Positions 23,740-37,600 are shown, counted from the first letter of the stretch. The stretch: DNA of 64,000 nucleotides from Owenia fusiformis (GCA_903813345.2 CAIIXF020000005.1:23995375-24059374); one strand, 5' to 3'. Numbers and translations are program-made. The notes: generated from the letters alone by a model not told the origin.

Positions 23740-26700
23740 TTACACAACAAAATGCTGCTTTTTCAGAATGTATAGAATGGCTTTGTGCACATCGTCGGCA
23801 AAATGCCTAGGTATGCAAAAGTCTGGCCTCTTTTCAATGTCTCTGTGGACCTGATGCATGCTTTTAGCTTCACCGTTGAAGTTATTTTTAGTTGGTTTAT
23901 ATACACCGGTACCCACGAGGATACCTTCACAGTCAAGAACAGTTTGTTCATCAAAATCTGCCTCTGGTGGAATTTGTCTTGACATGGGGGCTATATAGCC
24001 ATTTGTTGTTTTAGATGTGTTCATATTTGAGTTTACATTGTCCAATACATCACCATTCACGTAGTTTGAGTTACTTGTCTTCCTAATATGGTGGATGTAC
24101 TGGTTGTACATGTTTGCACCGAATATGTCAACAAGTGGGTTATCCCTGTAAGAACAATAGTAGAGGGTTATATTAGGTACATCTTCGAGATAATAGTTAT
24201 CTAGACACAGGGTGACATCTTTTTTGTTTATCTTGACGACTTTTTGACTTTGAGGTATGATGTTTGCTTTGTGAAGTACAATACTGTATTGAAACTTGGT
24301 TACTAGTCTATTCTATTGGTGAATATAATTTATTTTGTATTTTTTTGTAATTTCCTTGTCCTCCAATGGTGCAATCGTTGTGCTTTATAGTTCATTCAAG
24401 TTCTAATCAAATACTTTCAAAAAGTTCAACTTACCCAATGAAGTAGAGTTTCTCGATCGGTCTTGTAATTCCAAGTGCTTTAGCGTGTTGCTGGATGACA
24501 TGCTCAGCATATCTGAATGTCAGTTCACAAGGTTTACCAACTAAGGCTTTATACTGCAATTCATGGCCTGTGATTTTCTGAAATAACATCAATTTTATCC
24601 TTCATTTAATGAATGCCAGAAAAAATGCCTGTTTTGTTATATATCTAAAGGAATCTAAATGAACAATATATAAGGTTGTATTTTTCAATGCTGCCGTCCA
24701 ATGCATTCTTGTTGAATTGCTTAAACATTTACCTTATAAAGAGCTTCAAGGCACACGAGGAAGGATCCGTTGCCGAATCTAGGCATACATGCCTCTGCCA
24801 TAAACACCAAGTCCATGTTTGCAGCAAGTATTGGAAGCTGTTCCTCTGGCGATGGGATTTTATCAGATGCGTGTGTTGGGAGGCCGTTTGTGAGTATTAG
24901 GTCAATCAGTAGTTGGAGGTTTGATTCCCACCTGTTTGGTTCTCCAAACACTACCACAGCTGGAAAATACGAGGGACAAAACATGTATATGCTGTTGATT
25001 GAAAGTTACTACTCAAAAATATAGATATGATGAACAATACATGTAGGATATATTTACAGCATTGTGCCTATTTCTATCTTGTTTTATATATTTAGAATTG
25101 CTAATATATTTTGTGAATTAATACTGTATCTTACCATCTATTTTAGGGAACTCCTTCTCTATGTATCCCTGGGCCACCTTTCTCCTGTTGGCGTGATCGA
25201 CCATGTCAAGCAGTGGGTAGGCTTCTTTGACATCATCAATTGAACATGTATTTTTAAATCCAAGTCTTCAACAGTTAAGAAAAAGAAACTATTTCATGGT
25301 TTTATGCTACCGAGCTTTCATATGTCATTATATAAATTACTTAACATGATTTGTATGATTTATCAAGTTTTTTGATGCTCCTTATGTATTGTCAGTTAGT
25401 GTGTTTATTTTTTGTATTTCGAAAAGGATACTCTTTTGCGATGTCATGAATATGACCTTGACCAACAACAAGAACGTGTTTGTCGTGGTACTTATGGAAG
25501 ACCGACAGTGGACTCTGAGCATGCATCATATACTCTGGTTTTATCTGAAAAACATTGGTTTACATTTGCGAATTAATCAACAATCAGTAGTTCAACAATA
25601 GTTATTGCATAATCTCTAAGAAATGAGTCAAAGTTATAAGGTCACACATGCCAAACAATAGTACAGCTATCTCTGAATTTTGAACATTGATTACATAACG
25701 CAGACTACGTAGACTGCTCAAAATTTGTTATTAAAATAAATATGTAAATCAACCCTAGTACAATTTAAACGCTAAAGCGTAGTATATCTTAATTGAAAAT
25801 ATTCGGAATAAAATTAGTATTTACCTCTAAGTCCAGCCAGTTTGAAATCTGCCTAGCTTTGTCAGCTGTCCTGTTGCAGGCATTTGTGACGAAAGCAATA
25901 GGTACTTTCAGGTTGTTCTGTTCATCACATAATTCTTTTATCATACGCTTTGCTGGCTCTAAGGCTTGTGTGCCACGCGCTATAACACCATCCACGTCAA
26001 ATAGTATGCCAAAATCGGCCTGAAAATACAGAGCAACATTTTGCTTTTTATAATAAGATGTACGAAAAATGTTCATTAATGTAAATTATTTTATAATCAA
26101 CATCCATTTACAGCTGTGTTGTACCGATGATTGTATCACAAAATACCTCTTTCAAATTTTTGCATTCCATTCTATTAATGTCCGTATATGCTCCTATATC
26201 AAATGTACACCATCTTCCTGAACACCTAATCCACTAAGTGAACCTAAGTCAGACCATGGCCTGCCATGTGAGGCCCCTTGAGAACAATAGATAACAGCCC
26301 CGGAACATGAGGCAAACAGAGGGTCCATTAGTTATCACACACAACTGTCAACTTCTTCAAGGTCAAACATGACAAGAGAACTAAGAACAATGATTGCATT
26401 CCTCTTGACCACTGATATTATGATAAAAGAATAAATGGCAAAACAAGTCTTCGATGCGACCTTTAAAATAATGGATGTAGATGGTCAAAAAAGTTCCAAT
26501 GGACTTTACCCTTTAAATTAGAAGACACGTTCACGCTGCGCGTAGTCTTATATGGGATATAATTTTGTATGGAGGTAGATCAGACATTCTTGATCAAAAT
26601 TAAGAAAATCGTGAAAATGTGAAGTGGCACCGATTCGAGCTGTAAAGTGCAGCATAACATGAAGTGTTTACAGTTTGTCAAAAGTACCTAGATACGATGA

Positions 26701-28147
26701 ATTATTGCCAATGTCAATGTATCTTGCGAACAGCTGTTTCAGTACAACAACTTGTTCTAGATCTATTATCCCTTTCATTTAAAAACAAAACAAGTTTTCG
26801 ATCAAACAGTACGTATGCACTTAATTTCATGTCATCTGTTTTATCCAGGCCATCATGTGAATGAACATTTATTAATAAGATAAGTCCCAGATGCGGGTAT
26901 TGCCCCTGTTGCTGTACTTTAGAGTAGATTGCAAGCAACAGTTCTGCAAAAGGTTCAACCTTTGATACAGACTCAAAGGGTAAAGATAATGACCATAGGA
27001 TGCTCAGAACTAAATATTAGCATTGGACATTTTACCTTGATGCACTTTTTAGTGTTCAGGTCATCGTTCTCCTTGAAATTATCTATTGCAATTTAAGGTA
27101 AAATAGTTTCTAAGTGAAGGTCTAATTGATGACTCACGAGCATTAATGCTATCAGTGTAAAGCATCTTCGAATACAAGGTTTACAAACCATGTAAATCAA
27201 TATTAGATGAACGCCCAATCATCACAAGAAGGAAGAACAACTATTACATAAGAATTGCATAATATTGCAACCAAATATCCGATTCCAGGGACGGTAATGC
27301 ATACTAATCAGCATTACAGTGTGTAACATTATGTAAGGTCCAGTAAACGATCGAATAAGCAAATGCAAGCGTATTGCATAACATCAACGATAGGAAAATT
27401 ACATGATACCTTAAACTCTATGACCCTGCACCACTATGGATGTGAGCAAGAACCAGAAACAACAGCTGGTGTGAGTAAACACGATGCAAGATAATTGATG
27501 GTATAAGATTCCATGCTCTTGGTCTGGTTTGCACCAGTTGCCACAGATACATGAAGTAAACAAAAGTTGCTGACCTCGAACATTAATCCTAATATCCTGT
27601 CAGAAGATGTTACTCCAAAAACGATATAACTGTTCCAAAATAAACCGTATGAATATGTTTTATGTTTCAAACTATATATTTGCACTCGAGTAAGAATTTA
27701 GGTCGATGGAATCATAATTTCAAATTTCTCAGTGCACATGATAAAAATTAATTATATTACAAATACTGGTAACAAAAATATAATCTACTATTTTAGGTAA
27801 CACTTTTTAGATGAATTCTAATGTCCAATGATTATTCCTTGGACCTTGAGTTGTAAAGTTGCAATATTTTGTGTGCTTAGCCAATGTTTCATGTTCATAT
27901 ATCAATATCTAAACGGGTAAAACTAATATAGATATTATGATATCAATTGTTGATGTATGTACTTCTATGTATCTCTTTAACAAATCTGTACAAATTTAAA
28001 TGCAAAACTAAAGTGATAATAAAAGTCATGACATAATTTCATGCAACCATAGTCCATCCCAAAACTATTGTAACAGAAAAAACAAATACTTACTTTTGTA
28101 TTTGATGGCAGTCGGTTGAAATTCTGAATGTCTTGTTCAATACCCAT
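23740..28147 (-). CDS. HDHD5: HDHD5/CECR5, HAD-like hydrolase domain-containing 5 (7 coding exons, 422 aa)
   Basis: Coding exons on the - strand: 28147-28094, 26019-25825, 25544-25432, 25265-25135, 24959-24733, 24577-24435 and 24145-23740; phases agree throughout and the join gives 422 codons plus stop, the usual HDHD5 length. The family is a class of HAD-superfamily hydrolases found with mitochondria in vertebrates; its substrate is not established. Seen: motif I FDVDGV (Asp26, Asp28), motif II FVTNA (61-65), family blocks FGEPNRWESNLQLL and MPRFGNGSFL, and the Mg-binding motif IV GDNPLVD (288-294) followed by FGANMYNQY. The start is ATG 28147 in AAGATGG context, because a TAG lies in frame at the 3' end of the upstream noncoding exon. 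That start gives no obvious mitochondrial presequence. An alternative first exon is possible. Confidence 0.95.
26020..28093. other. HDHD5 first coding intron
   Basis: A 2,074-base intron between the short first coding exon and the exon with the catalytic aspartates. No gene or clear mobile element was recognised. Confidence 0.6.
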
Positions 28148-28232
28148 CTTCACTACCTTACGTATAATCTTCTGTAATCTCTGCAAAACAAGAAATACAG
28201 CAAATCAAACTGAGGTCTTTCCAATGATTAAT

Positions 28233-28292
28233 TACCCTTTGCATTAGTTCAACTGCACTTCTTAAAAGAGAGCTTCGTCTTATAACAGGGTA
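28233..28292. mobile_element. 60-bp relic of the TACCCT MITE family
   Basis: Runs TACCCTTTGCATTAG...CAGGGTA and contains CACTTCTTAAAAGAGAGCTT, shared with the 39407-39784 element. It sits in the intron between the 5' UTR exon and first coding exon of HDHD5. The 9-base flanks (ATGATTAAT, ATGTTTTCT) do not match well, so the duplication has decayed or an end is lost. Confidence 0.65.
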
Positions 28293-28498
28293 ATGTTTTC
28301 TGAAGTTTCATTAACATTTTGATCTAAATTTTGCAGTGCATATTCCTGATTATAGCCATCGTCATTAATGCATGTAGCCAGGTTTAAAATGTTTTAATTA
28401 ACTCCTTTATTGAAATGCAAGTACCCAAAGCATTCTTTTTACTGCTTTAAAATCTCCAAACTCATATAAATCAGTGAAGTAAAAGCTCGTTCGCTTAC

Positions 28499-28620
28499 CT
28501 AGTGTAAAATCGTTATTTCACCAAGTTGTGTTGCGTTCACTTTTATCTCGTAATTCTCCAAGCAGTTGCTGTATCTGTAATAGCTGTGTATCGTTTTCAA
28601 TGTTCGTTTGTTCTGAAGTG
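28499..28620 (-). other. HDHD5: HDHD5 5' UTR exon (predicted)
   Basis: Ends in CACTAG followed by the donor GTAAGC (28498 downward), which joins to the TTTTGCAG acceptor in front of the first coding exon. The in-frame TAG at its 3' end means it cannot extend the HDHD5 protein N-terminally. The 5' end is placed about 30 bases below the TATA box and is approximate. Confidence 0.5.
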
Positions 28621-28638
28621 ATATGAGTTCAGCTTCTT

Positions 28639-28699
28639 CTTTTATAGAACGATGGGAGATGCGCCATGAGCGAACACGTGAACACTCAACGCTGATTGG
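28639..28699 (-). promoter_or_regulatory. HDHD5: HDHD5 core promoter (CCAAT, E-box, TATA)
   Basis: Read on the - strand, in order: CCAAT (28699-28695), CACGTG E-box (28680-28675) and TATAAAAG (28646-28639), followed about 25-30 bases later by TCACTTC, an initiator-like start. The order and spacing are those of a classical RNA polymerase II promoter. CACGTG is bound by bHLH-Zip factors of the USF/MYC type (known); which binds here is unknown. Confidence 0.6.
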
Positions 28700-31600
28700 T
28701 TGAACTAGTAAAAAACCGAACAAATATGTTTATACTCTCTAGTAGTACACCGTATCGTCCAGGATTTTTTGTTTATCACATAAACAAAGGTGAATATTTC
28801 AGATGATCTAGAGGCACAAGGTTAAGATAAGAGCAAATATTGACAAATTAGCTTCCAAAATCTATTCCACCTGGACTTCCTGCTCACCCTGTTTTAAGAC
28901 ATGTTACTGGTTAGTGCACACCCCCTCCCCTTATATTACCCATTGTATGTTTGCATGGGAGGGACGCTTATTAGGCACAGTTTTGATGTTAAATGGCTTG
29001 TTAAGTTAATCTTTCAGAATTAGAAAGTACAATCATGAATGGCAACATTACATTGCATCGAACTTAAGTATTGGGATGGTGGGTAGGACTAAGAGTCATA
29101 GCATCCCGCATAGCATCCCCCCCTTGGGCATAGCTGTCAAACATAAGAACTAGATGTTGGCTGTTTACAGTAATACCTATCCCTGAGTAGCTCCCATTCT
29201 AGTTTAATTCAAACCTCAACATCAAATTCTGAAAATAAGACTGTAGTTAGTGGTAATGTGTGAAGGTACCTCGGGCAGTAGAGTTTATGTACCTGACTCT
29301 CTACTGTGTTTTTAGGTTTAACAATGACTTTGCACACAAAATGCGGCAATTTTACAACTGAAGACACAAGGGTTAATAACTAGTATTGGTCATAAAATAA
29401 AATTAGATAAAAATCACCACCAACCCATCGGATCCTAACCCATCTTAACTCTTATCAATATTGATTGTGACTTGAAGGACACATTATAATTAGGTATTCA
29501 ATCGATACTGTATCTGATCCTTGAACGATTGAGTAGTACTGACATTTTACATTCGCCGAGTTCAATGCCCTCATAGAAGACTATTTCGACTTTCATACTG
29601 ATAGTGTCGTTCTGGCATCTTAAAGGCAATGGCAATGACTGAAGAAACGTCAAGAGGAAAGAAAACAAGTACAATATTTTGGCTTCAAGAACTCCCGCAA
29701 GAACGACTATATCTACTCGTTTTATACCTGCCCGGCTGGTTGTTGGTGTTGGTGGTGATTCGGGCGTATAAATAAAACCTGGATGAAATACGATAACCCG
29801 GCAGGTTTAAACCCCGATTTAAAACAAGGTCTCAAATGGACTAGATGTATTCCATGTCCACTACATCGAAAACATTTTCTGAAAAAAAGTAAACAACTGG
29901 TTAACAGACCTTGAGTGCTGGCGATAATCCATCACCTAAACGTGATATAAAAGTTTACAAGTACTAGTACCATATATCAAGTTTAACAGCTTACAAGGCC
30001 GGGTGGAATATAGGTTTATGGACCGCTGGAATATAATTCCGCGTTGTCCGATAATTAGTTCAATAAGAGTCATGGAGAAATATACTTTATCTTTAATTTT
30101 GCTGTCATATAATAGTATATGTTACAAACAGTAGATACTCCTGTACCATGATTAACAATAGAACGAAGAAAAGACAGAGATGAGAAACATAGCCTTGTGC
30201 ATCAAATGGTGTCTTTATCATCATACGTTCCAGTGGCGTACCAAGGATTTTTCAACATCTAAAAAACAAAAAAATCTCCGTCATCATAGCTTGCATTTGA
30301 AGCCTAGCTTCCCCCTCTCTTTCATTAAAACAGAGAAAATGGCCATTTGTTCAGCACAGTGACAAAATCCATTGAGAAAAGAGGGGTGTGGTCACCTCCT
30401 CCCCTTGGTACATCCCGTGTTTTAACTAGCCCTATTTAAATAGGGGCGAGATTCTGATGTTTACGCACAAATTAAACGAGTATATTGGAAGAGAAGGGGT
30501 GGTGTTTCATAGTTGTCCACCCCACCCCCTTAGTTAAGATCCTAGTGCCCTCGTTAATAGTTACAACAAACACAAAACCCAGGACGCCAAACAGCTGAAA
30601 AGTGCAAATATCTCTTAAAGCAAATGGTGGCCTCGCAGGATTTCCGAAATATATCCTGGACACATTAATTATAAAACAAGATAACCCAGTTAACGGTACG
30701 CATAGTTCTGGGCTTCTTGTGGCCGAGTACAGCATTAACATAACATAGTACTGAACCACTTAACCGGATAGAAAGTATCAACATTACTAACCTTGAAAAA
30801 TGGGGTGAATCAACATAAACAGCTGGTTATATGCATAGTAGTAAATCTGTCCGATAGCTAGGTATACACTGCGTTGCACTTTGCAGTCGTATATCAAAGG
30901 TAAAGAGGTTACAACAACCGTGGGGGATGTGGCTTATATACAAATATTGGAGAGATAGCAAGAAAGAAGCAAATTTTCCATGGGGAGGGAAGAACAATAA
31001 TTTTCTCACATCTATTTTTTTAGTTTTAATCAGAAGGTATCTGATCAGTGATTAAAAAGGAGATACCATGAGTTTTATTAAAATGGGCGTTTTTGTAGGA
31101 AGGGACGGGGCGTCTTCAAGCCAATCAAGGGCTTTGAAATCGCATGTAGCCTTGCTATGGACACCTCCCCTATTTACTTCATCACCACTACCGCTTATGG
31201 AGAGTTGTGTAGTGGGTGGGGGTCACAATGGCTTGTAGCTTGACGAATTACATGTGCCAGGTGTTTTCCTGTTTCTTGCTCACATCCTGTCATATTTGCA
31301 CCCATTTGTTTGAGTCGACATTTGAACACACCTTAAGTTTTGCATGTATTCCAGAGATGAGTGTTCAAATCCGGAAACAAGAGCAATACTACCAGGTGCA
31401 GAATGTAAATGATATTTAAACGTATCAGCCAAAATAATGTAGATTTTAGTTATTTTAGCCGAATATACATGCAATCCCTGGAGATTAATCAGAAATGGCA
31501 ACTCCACGGATTGGCAAACCCCAAAGAACAAAATATATTTTTCATTATTTTTGATTAAGAAGTACTTATTCTTAAGCAATTATGATATTGAAGCAACCCT

Positions 31601-33029
31601 ATAAATCCTCCATTGGAATGTATAACTCGGACAGTCGTATCAGGGGAGCCATCTTGAATTTCGCCTGAGACTAAAATGTACATTAACATTATTAGAGTAA
31701 GTATGTTAGTCTCAGATTGAACAATGCAAGAAACTGAAAGGGGGTATCACAAGTCAATCGTGGTAAGTATACGGAGCTTGCGATAATGGACCGATATAGT
31801 GTAAAAAGTGTTAAGTGAACTTTGAATGTCGATCACCAATAACGTTGTTAACAGTTTCTCTTCATTGCTCTTATCAATTAATGATCCATTTGTGTGTTTG
31901 GAAAATCTACAAATATTTTGTGTAATTTTTGACCACGTAAAATTTCTTCATTTGCCCCCTGATGTCCAACAGAGTGACAGAGTACAAATGAACTGGTTCC
32001 GAATTCGCGCAACATTATTATCTATATACCTTCGACTTGAATATACAAATATAGTTTTAGAATTACCGACTAGTATAAAACTAGTTAATAACTAGACTGC
32101 GATCAGGGTTATATATTACACGCCATCGTAAATAGCCGATGTGGATCTTGATTAACTAGATTTTACAAGTGACATTTATTGTAAATTATGTCTCGCAAAG
32201 TGCATAATTATTAATAACTTTTAAATGTTCAATAATATTAAACATGAGTACTGGTAAAGTTTATCATTATAGAACGGGTCAAAACAATTTGTATTTTTTA
32301 ATATGCTTGGTGACTCAAGCAAATTATAATTGAGATTGGTTATTGAGATTGATTTATGTAAGAGTAATACATTTAAAACAGTTATAGGTATAAACGTTTT
32401 GGTTTGACTTTTTGTTGATAAAATAGTATAAATTGTAATTGATAAAAAGAGGTCAAAACGATAGTAAAGTCCACTATGAAGTAGTTCAAGGATCGGAGCT
32501 GACTTTATATCTATCATGATCATGGAACGTGAAAATTCTTGCCAATGCATGCATACAGCGCATGCCTTTTAAGGCGAAAATTACGTCATTCACTTTTTAT
32601 TTAAAATAAACTGTTGTCAGAACTTTTCCAACATGCTTCATTCCATGAAAATAGAGCCAAAAATAGCACCAAAAATTTTATTTTGAAAGAAAATTCACTG
32701 TTTTTCACAGAATGTCAAAAAAGTTCACCTCCTAGGTCACATTGACCTCGATTTGACATTTGTGGACCTACTTTTTCTAAAAAACAAATACTTTTCTGAA
32801 GAAGCTAATTGAACAAGGTTTACAACAATACCAGCATTATTGAAATCAGCTAGACGAGTAATAAAAAATCACAAAAGGGGCCAAAATGACCCCTCCCCTT
32901 GTAAGACTTTGTGTTAAAAAAGGTTGCAGACATTTTCTCCATGGATCTTGAATAGAGATCCTATTCCCATTAATATGTAAATTTGGACAAAATCTGTCAT
33001 CCGGAATTAAAGTAATAGGAAAGTATAGG

Positions 33030-33470
33030 GGCTATTTTGAATCCTGCGGACATTTCGAAAATTTCTTCTTGTCTCTAAGACAACCAAATATGTTATGTGA
33101 ACCAAATATATCAAATGGCATTTTTACAAAAAATGGCGGCCTTTTTAATTCAGCAGACATTTTAAATTCATCAGCCATCTTGAATATTTCTCCTGGAGAA
33201 TCTGAACCAAAGTCTGACAAAGGGAGTTATTTGAGTATTTATTTTTATGAACTGATGTTGGAAATTCCTTCTAAAAGAGGGGCTAGAATTTGGATAGGAT
33301 GAGATAACTGGTTTAGGTTATCAAAAATTACATTTTTCATAAAAAATGGTGGACATTTCAAGTTTTAGTTGTCATCTTGAAGATTTGAACTAAAATATTA
33401 TTTTATTTACGAAGAATGGCGCCCTTTAGAAAAGAAAAGAGCGGTCATTTTGAAAGAAATTCTCGATCAG
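33030..33470. repeat. Dispersed 'ATGGCGGCC' repeat block
   Basis: Recurrent AAAATGG(C/T)GG and ACATTTTAAATTCATC-like words, with a trailing CAGACAGGACAGACGGAC segment at about 33927-33945 that resembles the GACAGACGGA tail of the 40606-40740 copy. It appears that the TTA-flanked foldback at 33496-33865 has inserted between body and tail. Confidence 0.5.
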
Positions 33471-33495
33471 AGTTTATTTCCCCATTACAGCATTA

Positions 33496-33865
33496 TAGTC
33501 CATTTGTCACCCCTATACATCCAATAGTGAACCTAGAAATTGTTAAAAGTACGATGTTTTATGGTCGATTTATGATAATAAGGATTTTCTGAAGTGATTT
33601 AACTGGGTTGCCGAAAAAGTTTGTTTGGGGAAAAAATTATATAGGCTGATTAGGGAGGGGTGCAATCGCGTTGACTATTGACTTAGTGTTTGGATACCAC
33701 CATATACCTGGTATGTTACCATGGTAATAGATACAAAAATTTTCCCCAAAGTTATTTTTTTGGCAACCCAGCTAAATCACTCCAATAATCCCTAATGATA
33801 GTATTTACGCAGAAAAACATCATACTTTTAAATATTTATACGTTCGGAAAATGACAAATGGACTA
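33496..33865. mobile_element. Foldback MITE with TTA target duplication (Harbinger-like?)
   Basis: Termini TAGTCCATTTGTCA and its complement are flanked by TTA on both sides (33493-33495, 33866-33868). Arms of about 150 bases pair across a loop of about 90 bases; shared blocks include AAAAGTA(C/T)GATGTTTT and GTGATTTA(A/G)CTGGGTTGCC. A 3-bp TTA/TAA duplication is typical of PIF/Harbinger elements (known); the assignment is inference, as no transposase is present. Confidence 0.75.
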
Positions 33866-34539
33866 TTAGGCGTGAGTCTCTAAAATTTGAACAAAATCCG
33901 TCAACTGGTAATAGAGTTATCGCTCAGACAGGACAGACGGACCTTTCTCGAACTTAGTTGGGTGAGGTAAAATGTTGCATTTAGTTTGCGTAATAATAAC
34001 TATTTGATATAGTGGTTTTGCAATCTATAATACATATGTTTCTAGCCCGGCTATTATAGTCTTGTAAATTGAGAAGAAGAACCATTATTACTATTGGCAA
34101 ATACCCAGTATTAGTATCTCGAGCATTGCCACCATCATCACTATGTTGCGTGATCGGTGCATGCTCGTATCGTGGGTAAAGCGGGATTGGAAATTGTGCT
34201 AATTGCTCACAGAAATTGAGGAAACTGCGTATTAAGACCATACTGATGTAATAAAACTAGCATGAGTTAAAGGAATGATATTCTTGATTTCCCCATTATA
34301 TAATCATAATATAGTTTCATATAACCAGAAAACTTCAGAAACTTCCCCAACTGAAGAGCATACAAGACACATATGTGAACAATAGGGACGACCACGGTCC
34401 TAAACCCACCAGCCATATGCATACCAAACCCAAATAACCCCTGGAGTATTTTCTTCATCCTAGACTGAAGTATTGTCGGCTTTGTAACTTTTGTCAAAAC
34501 CATTGATTTTTCCCAAAAATGGGATAAATAAATCGGGGC

Positions 34540-34615
34540 TTTACGTAAAACTTAAAGTAAGGAAACAAAATGATATTCAACTCATTTTGTTTCCTTACTT
34601 TAAGTTTTACGTAAA
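34540..34615. repeat. Perfect 34-bp stem hairpin with 8-base loop
   Basis: Bases 34540-34573 are the exact reverse complement of 34582-34615; the loop is 34574-34581. Stem ends read TTTACGTAAAAC. It is small enough to resemble a pre-microRNA or siRNA-producing hairpin, but microRNA stems usually contain mismatches, so a recently formed micro-foldback element is as likely. Confidence 0.8.
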
Positions 34616-37600
34616 ATACTTATTTTCAAAATACATGTAACCTACAACATGTACAAGATTTTTTTGATTGAAATTGCACTTTCCGAAGATCTTCTCATAT
34701 TGGTGCCGACAAAAAATGCATTTTGAAATTTTGGTCACACTTTTTGTCATCTATTCACCAGAAAACTAGGTCATTTCTTTCTTACAAATGAACTTAAAAC
34801 TGTTATATCTATTGATAGATATCTCAAATTGTCGTTCAAGATGGCGCTTCACTGCTACAGCAGCTATGGGAAAAATTAAAATACCTTTAGGCCAAGGATA
34901 ATTCAAATAAAATCCAAACGGGATCAGTTATACAAATAATTTTGACAATTAGTCTTCCCAAGCCCTCGTGTCCCCACCCAAATATCCCAAACAAGGGAAA
35001 GGACAGGGGGTCCGGAGGCTTAATGGAAGACGACTATTTTTAAATGGGTGTCATATACTACAGTATGGCCAAGACTTGCCTTTCAAGACAATTATTTTCA
35101 AGCTCTAAAATTCTAAATTAATAATAAAATGCAGAGTATCTCTTTTTTCTTGCATTTAAATGTACTATATATAGTATTTGTTTCATCAAAAATAGCACAC
35201 GGTATTTTTTAGAATTTATAAAGCTATTGATAAATACGGTCATGTTAGACGCTTTAGGAAATGCAGATATTGCCAGTTATACTGTACAAATAAGTAACGC
35301 TTTTTCTAGAAAAACTAAAAAATAAACAGTCTGAACGATGAAATTGAAAATAAAAGTTACTGGTTAAATCTAGAAAGTGAAAGAAAGATTGAGTAAAAAT
35401 GGAGAACGCGTGTGTTACCCTTGCAACGTAAACCTGATGGAATATATATTCATCACATCTAAAGATGTTTAAAAAAAAAAAAAATTGAATCCTTTGCTAT
35501 TTTGACTATTCTCTTTATTAAAGGTTATCTAATGGGAAGGATAACAAGTGCTATTAAATGTGATGCTTTTCGTACAGTGACTTCTTTGACGTGGGCATTA
35601 CGTGAATTAAGCATTACCTTACGATGCGTGATTTTAGAATTTGATGCATAAGATAATGGCATGTCAAGATTGACAAGAAATAAAATGATACGTACTATAA
35701 TACCCAATACCCATGAAAACTCCATCTGATATTACAAAATTAAAATAGAATATGCTTTTTATCATGCATATATGTTGATGTTGCAACCATCTTAGCAATC
35801 ATATTCCATCTGTCAAGGGACAATAAATAAATAAAAAATATTTATTCAACAAATACGTACCAAGCATGCAGATCTATGCATGAGATTTCTTTAAGAATAC
35901 ATTACCCCATCTTTTAAGGGACAGTAAATAAAAATATTTATTTATGGCTTAAAGTACAAATACCAAGCACACAATAACGCCTTTTAAGGAATGAATGACG
36001 TACAGTCGTACACTCGTCTTCGTCATTTATCATTTACCGTTCAATTCTTTAAACGGATATATAATATATACAATGTGTGTGTATCTATGATGCTAGGTAT
36101 AGTAGTGTAGTCCAGGGAATATAGTACACTAGGTGTCCATTGAATGTACATGTACATCTCAACTTCATCATGCTATAAATATTGCTCTTCTTGCACGCAT
36201 GTTTTGCGGATTGAACTTCCATCTTATGATTCACAAGCTCAAATAAAGAGTACTATTTATCAAATAATGAAACAAAAATTAATATATATTATTAGTTTTT
36301 ATTGCACTAACACAATTATTGTATTATAACAATATAACAAAAATAAATTTATCTTATACAGAATTTGTATAAATATTTCATAATTTGAAAATGTATTTAA
36401 CATTGGACCAATACAAAATTGAATTTATTTCATGTTCAATACATGTATAAATAATTAAGATTTTGAAAACATATTAAATAAAAATTAAGTTCTGCTTCAT
36501 GACTTGTATGTAATGTGTTGGTGCTGACATACTCATTCATATTACATCAATATGACTGAAGGAATACACTGGTTTAGCAATATTGACATTGAGGTAAAAT
36601 ATGCTATGGAATAACATGAACACATACTAGTTAACACCTCCAATCAATGATTACTAAGGGTTACCATAGCAATGTGCCCTACCCAATGACCATTTCTACT
36701 GAATATCTTATCCTCAAAGGAGTGGTATCGATATGGTGAACGCGTTTCTCTTAAACCAGTCATCAAGACATTCTGAAAATTTTACACATCGTCAATTTAA
36801 TGGTCATCTTTTGGATAGTAACATTATAATTTGAATCTCTATATTGTTTTAGAAAACATATCAGACACTTCTTTCGTTATTGGTATCATATGTTCGGAAT
36901 GAGATGAAACATCTATCCGAACCTCATTTGAACAAAACGATATAAACACAACGTGTTTAGGTCTTTCAGCATTGTAATTGTACAAAGGAAAGTTTGGTTG
37001 ATTTTAAAAAAGCATCTTGTTAATGAACTAAAAGGTTTATCTTAATTTTTATCTATTTTGGGGGGTTTTGTTTTAAGTTTTTGCATACTTTTTGTTAAAT
37101 CAACCAAAATTTCCTATGTATAACTATAATATTGAGAGGTCTAAGAAAATGTTGTGTATGCTATTTTGTTCCAACAAGGTTCAGAAAGACATTTTATTTC
37201 ATTTTTAAGAATTGGTAGAAAGGAACAAAAAACAATTGCACAAAAAAACAAAAAATGTTAACAAAAACAGTTATATAAAATAAATATAAATAATTTTTGC
37301 ATTAAATTGTTGCCAATCAGTCAACATTACATAAAGGACCGTGTTTTTTACAGAATGTTTTTTATGATTGGTTGAAGAGAAAAACATTGTTGAATTCAGT
37401 TCACCATCTCGATACCCATCCTTTTACACTGTTTGCAAGTACACGGAGCATACACATGTTGAACATTTCTAGAACCGACTCCACTGCACCAATTTACACA
37501 GCAAAACACATGCACAATGCTCTAGATATCTTTTGATAGTGGAGTGATCCACAAAATACCCATATTTTGACAAGTCCTTGTGGTCCTTATGTACAGATAA

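Noticed and set aside
28499-28723. Frame of 74 codons upstream of HDHD5
   Set aside because: Its ATG (28721-28723) lies upstream of the TATA box and expected start site, it overlaps the CCAAT/E-box region, and it stops at the exon 1 donor. No domain.
30472-30759. 95-codon frame on the - strand with hydrophobic stretches
   Set aside because: No recognisable family, no splice partner, and it includes simple repeat-like sequence; treated as chance.
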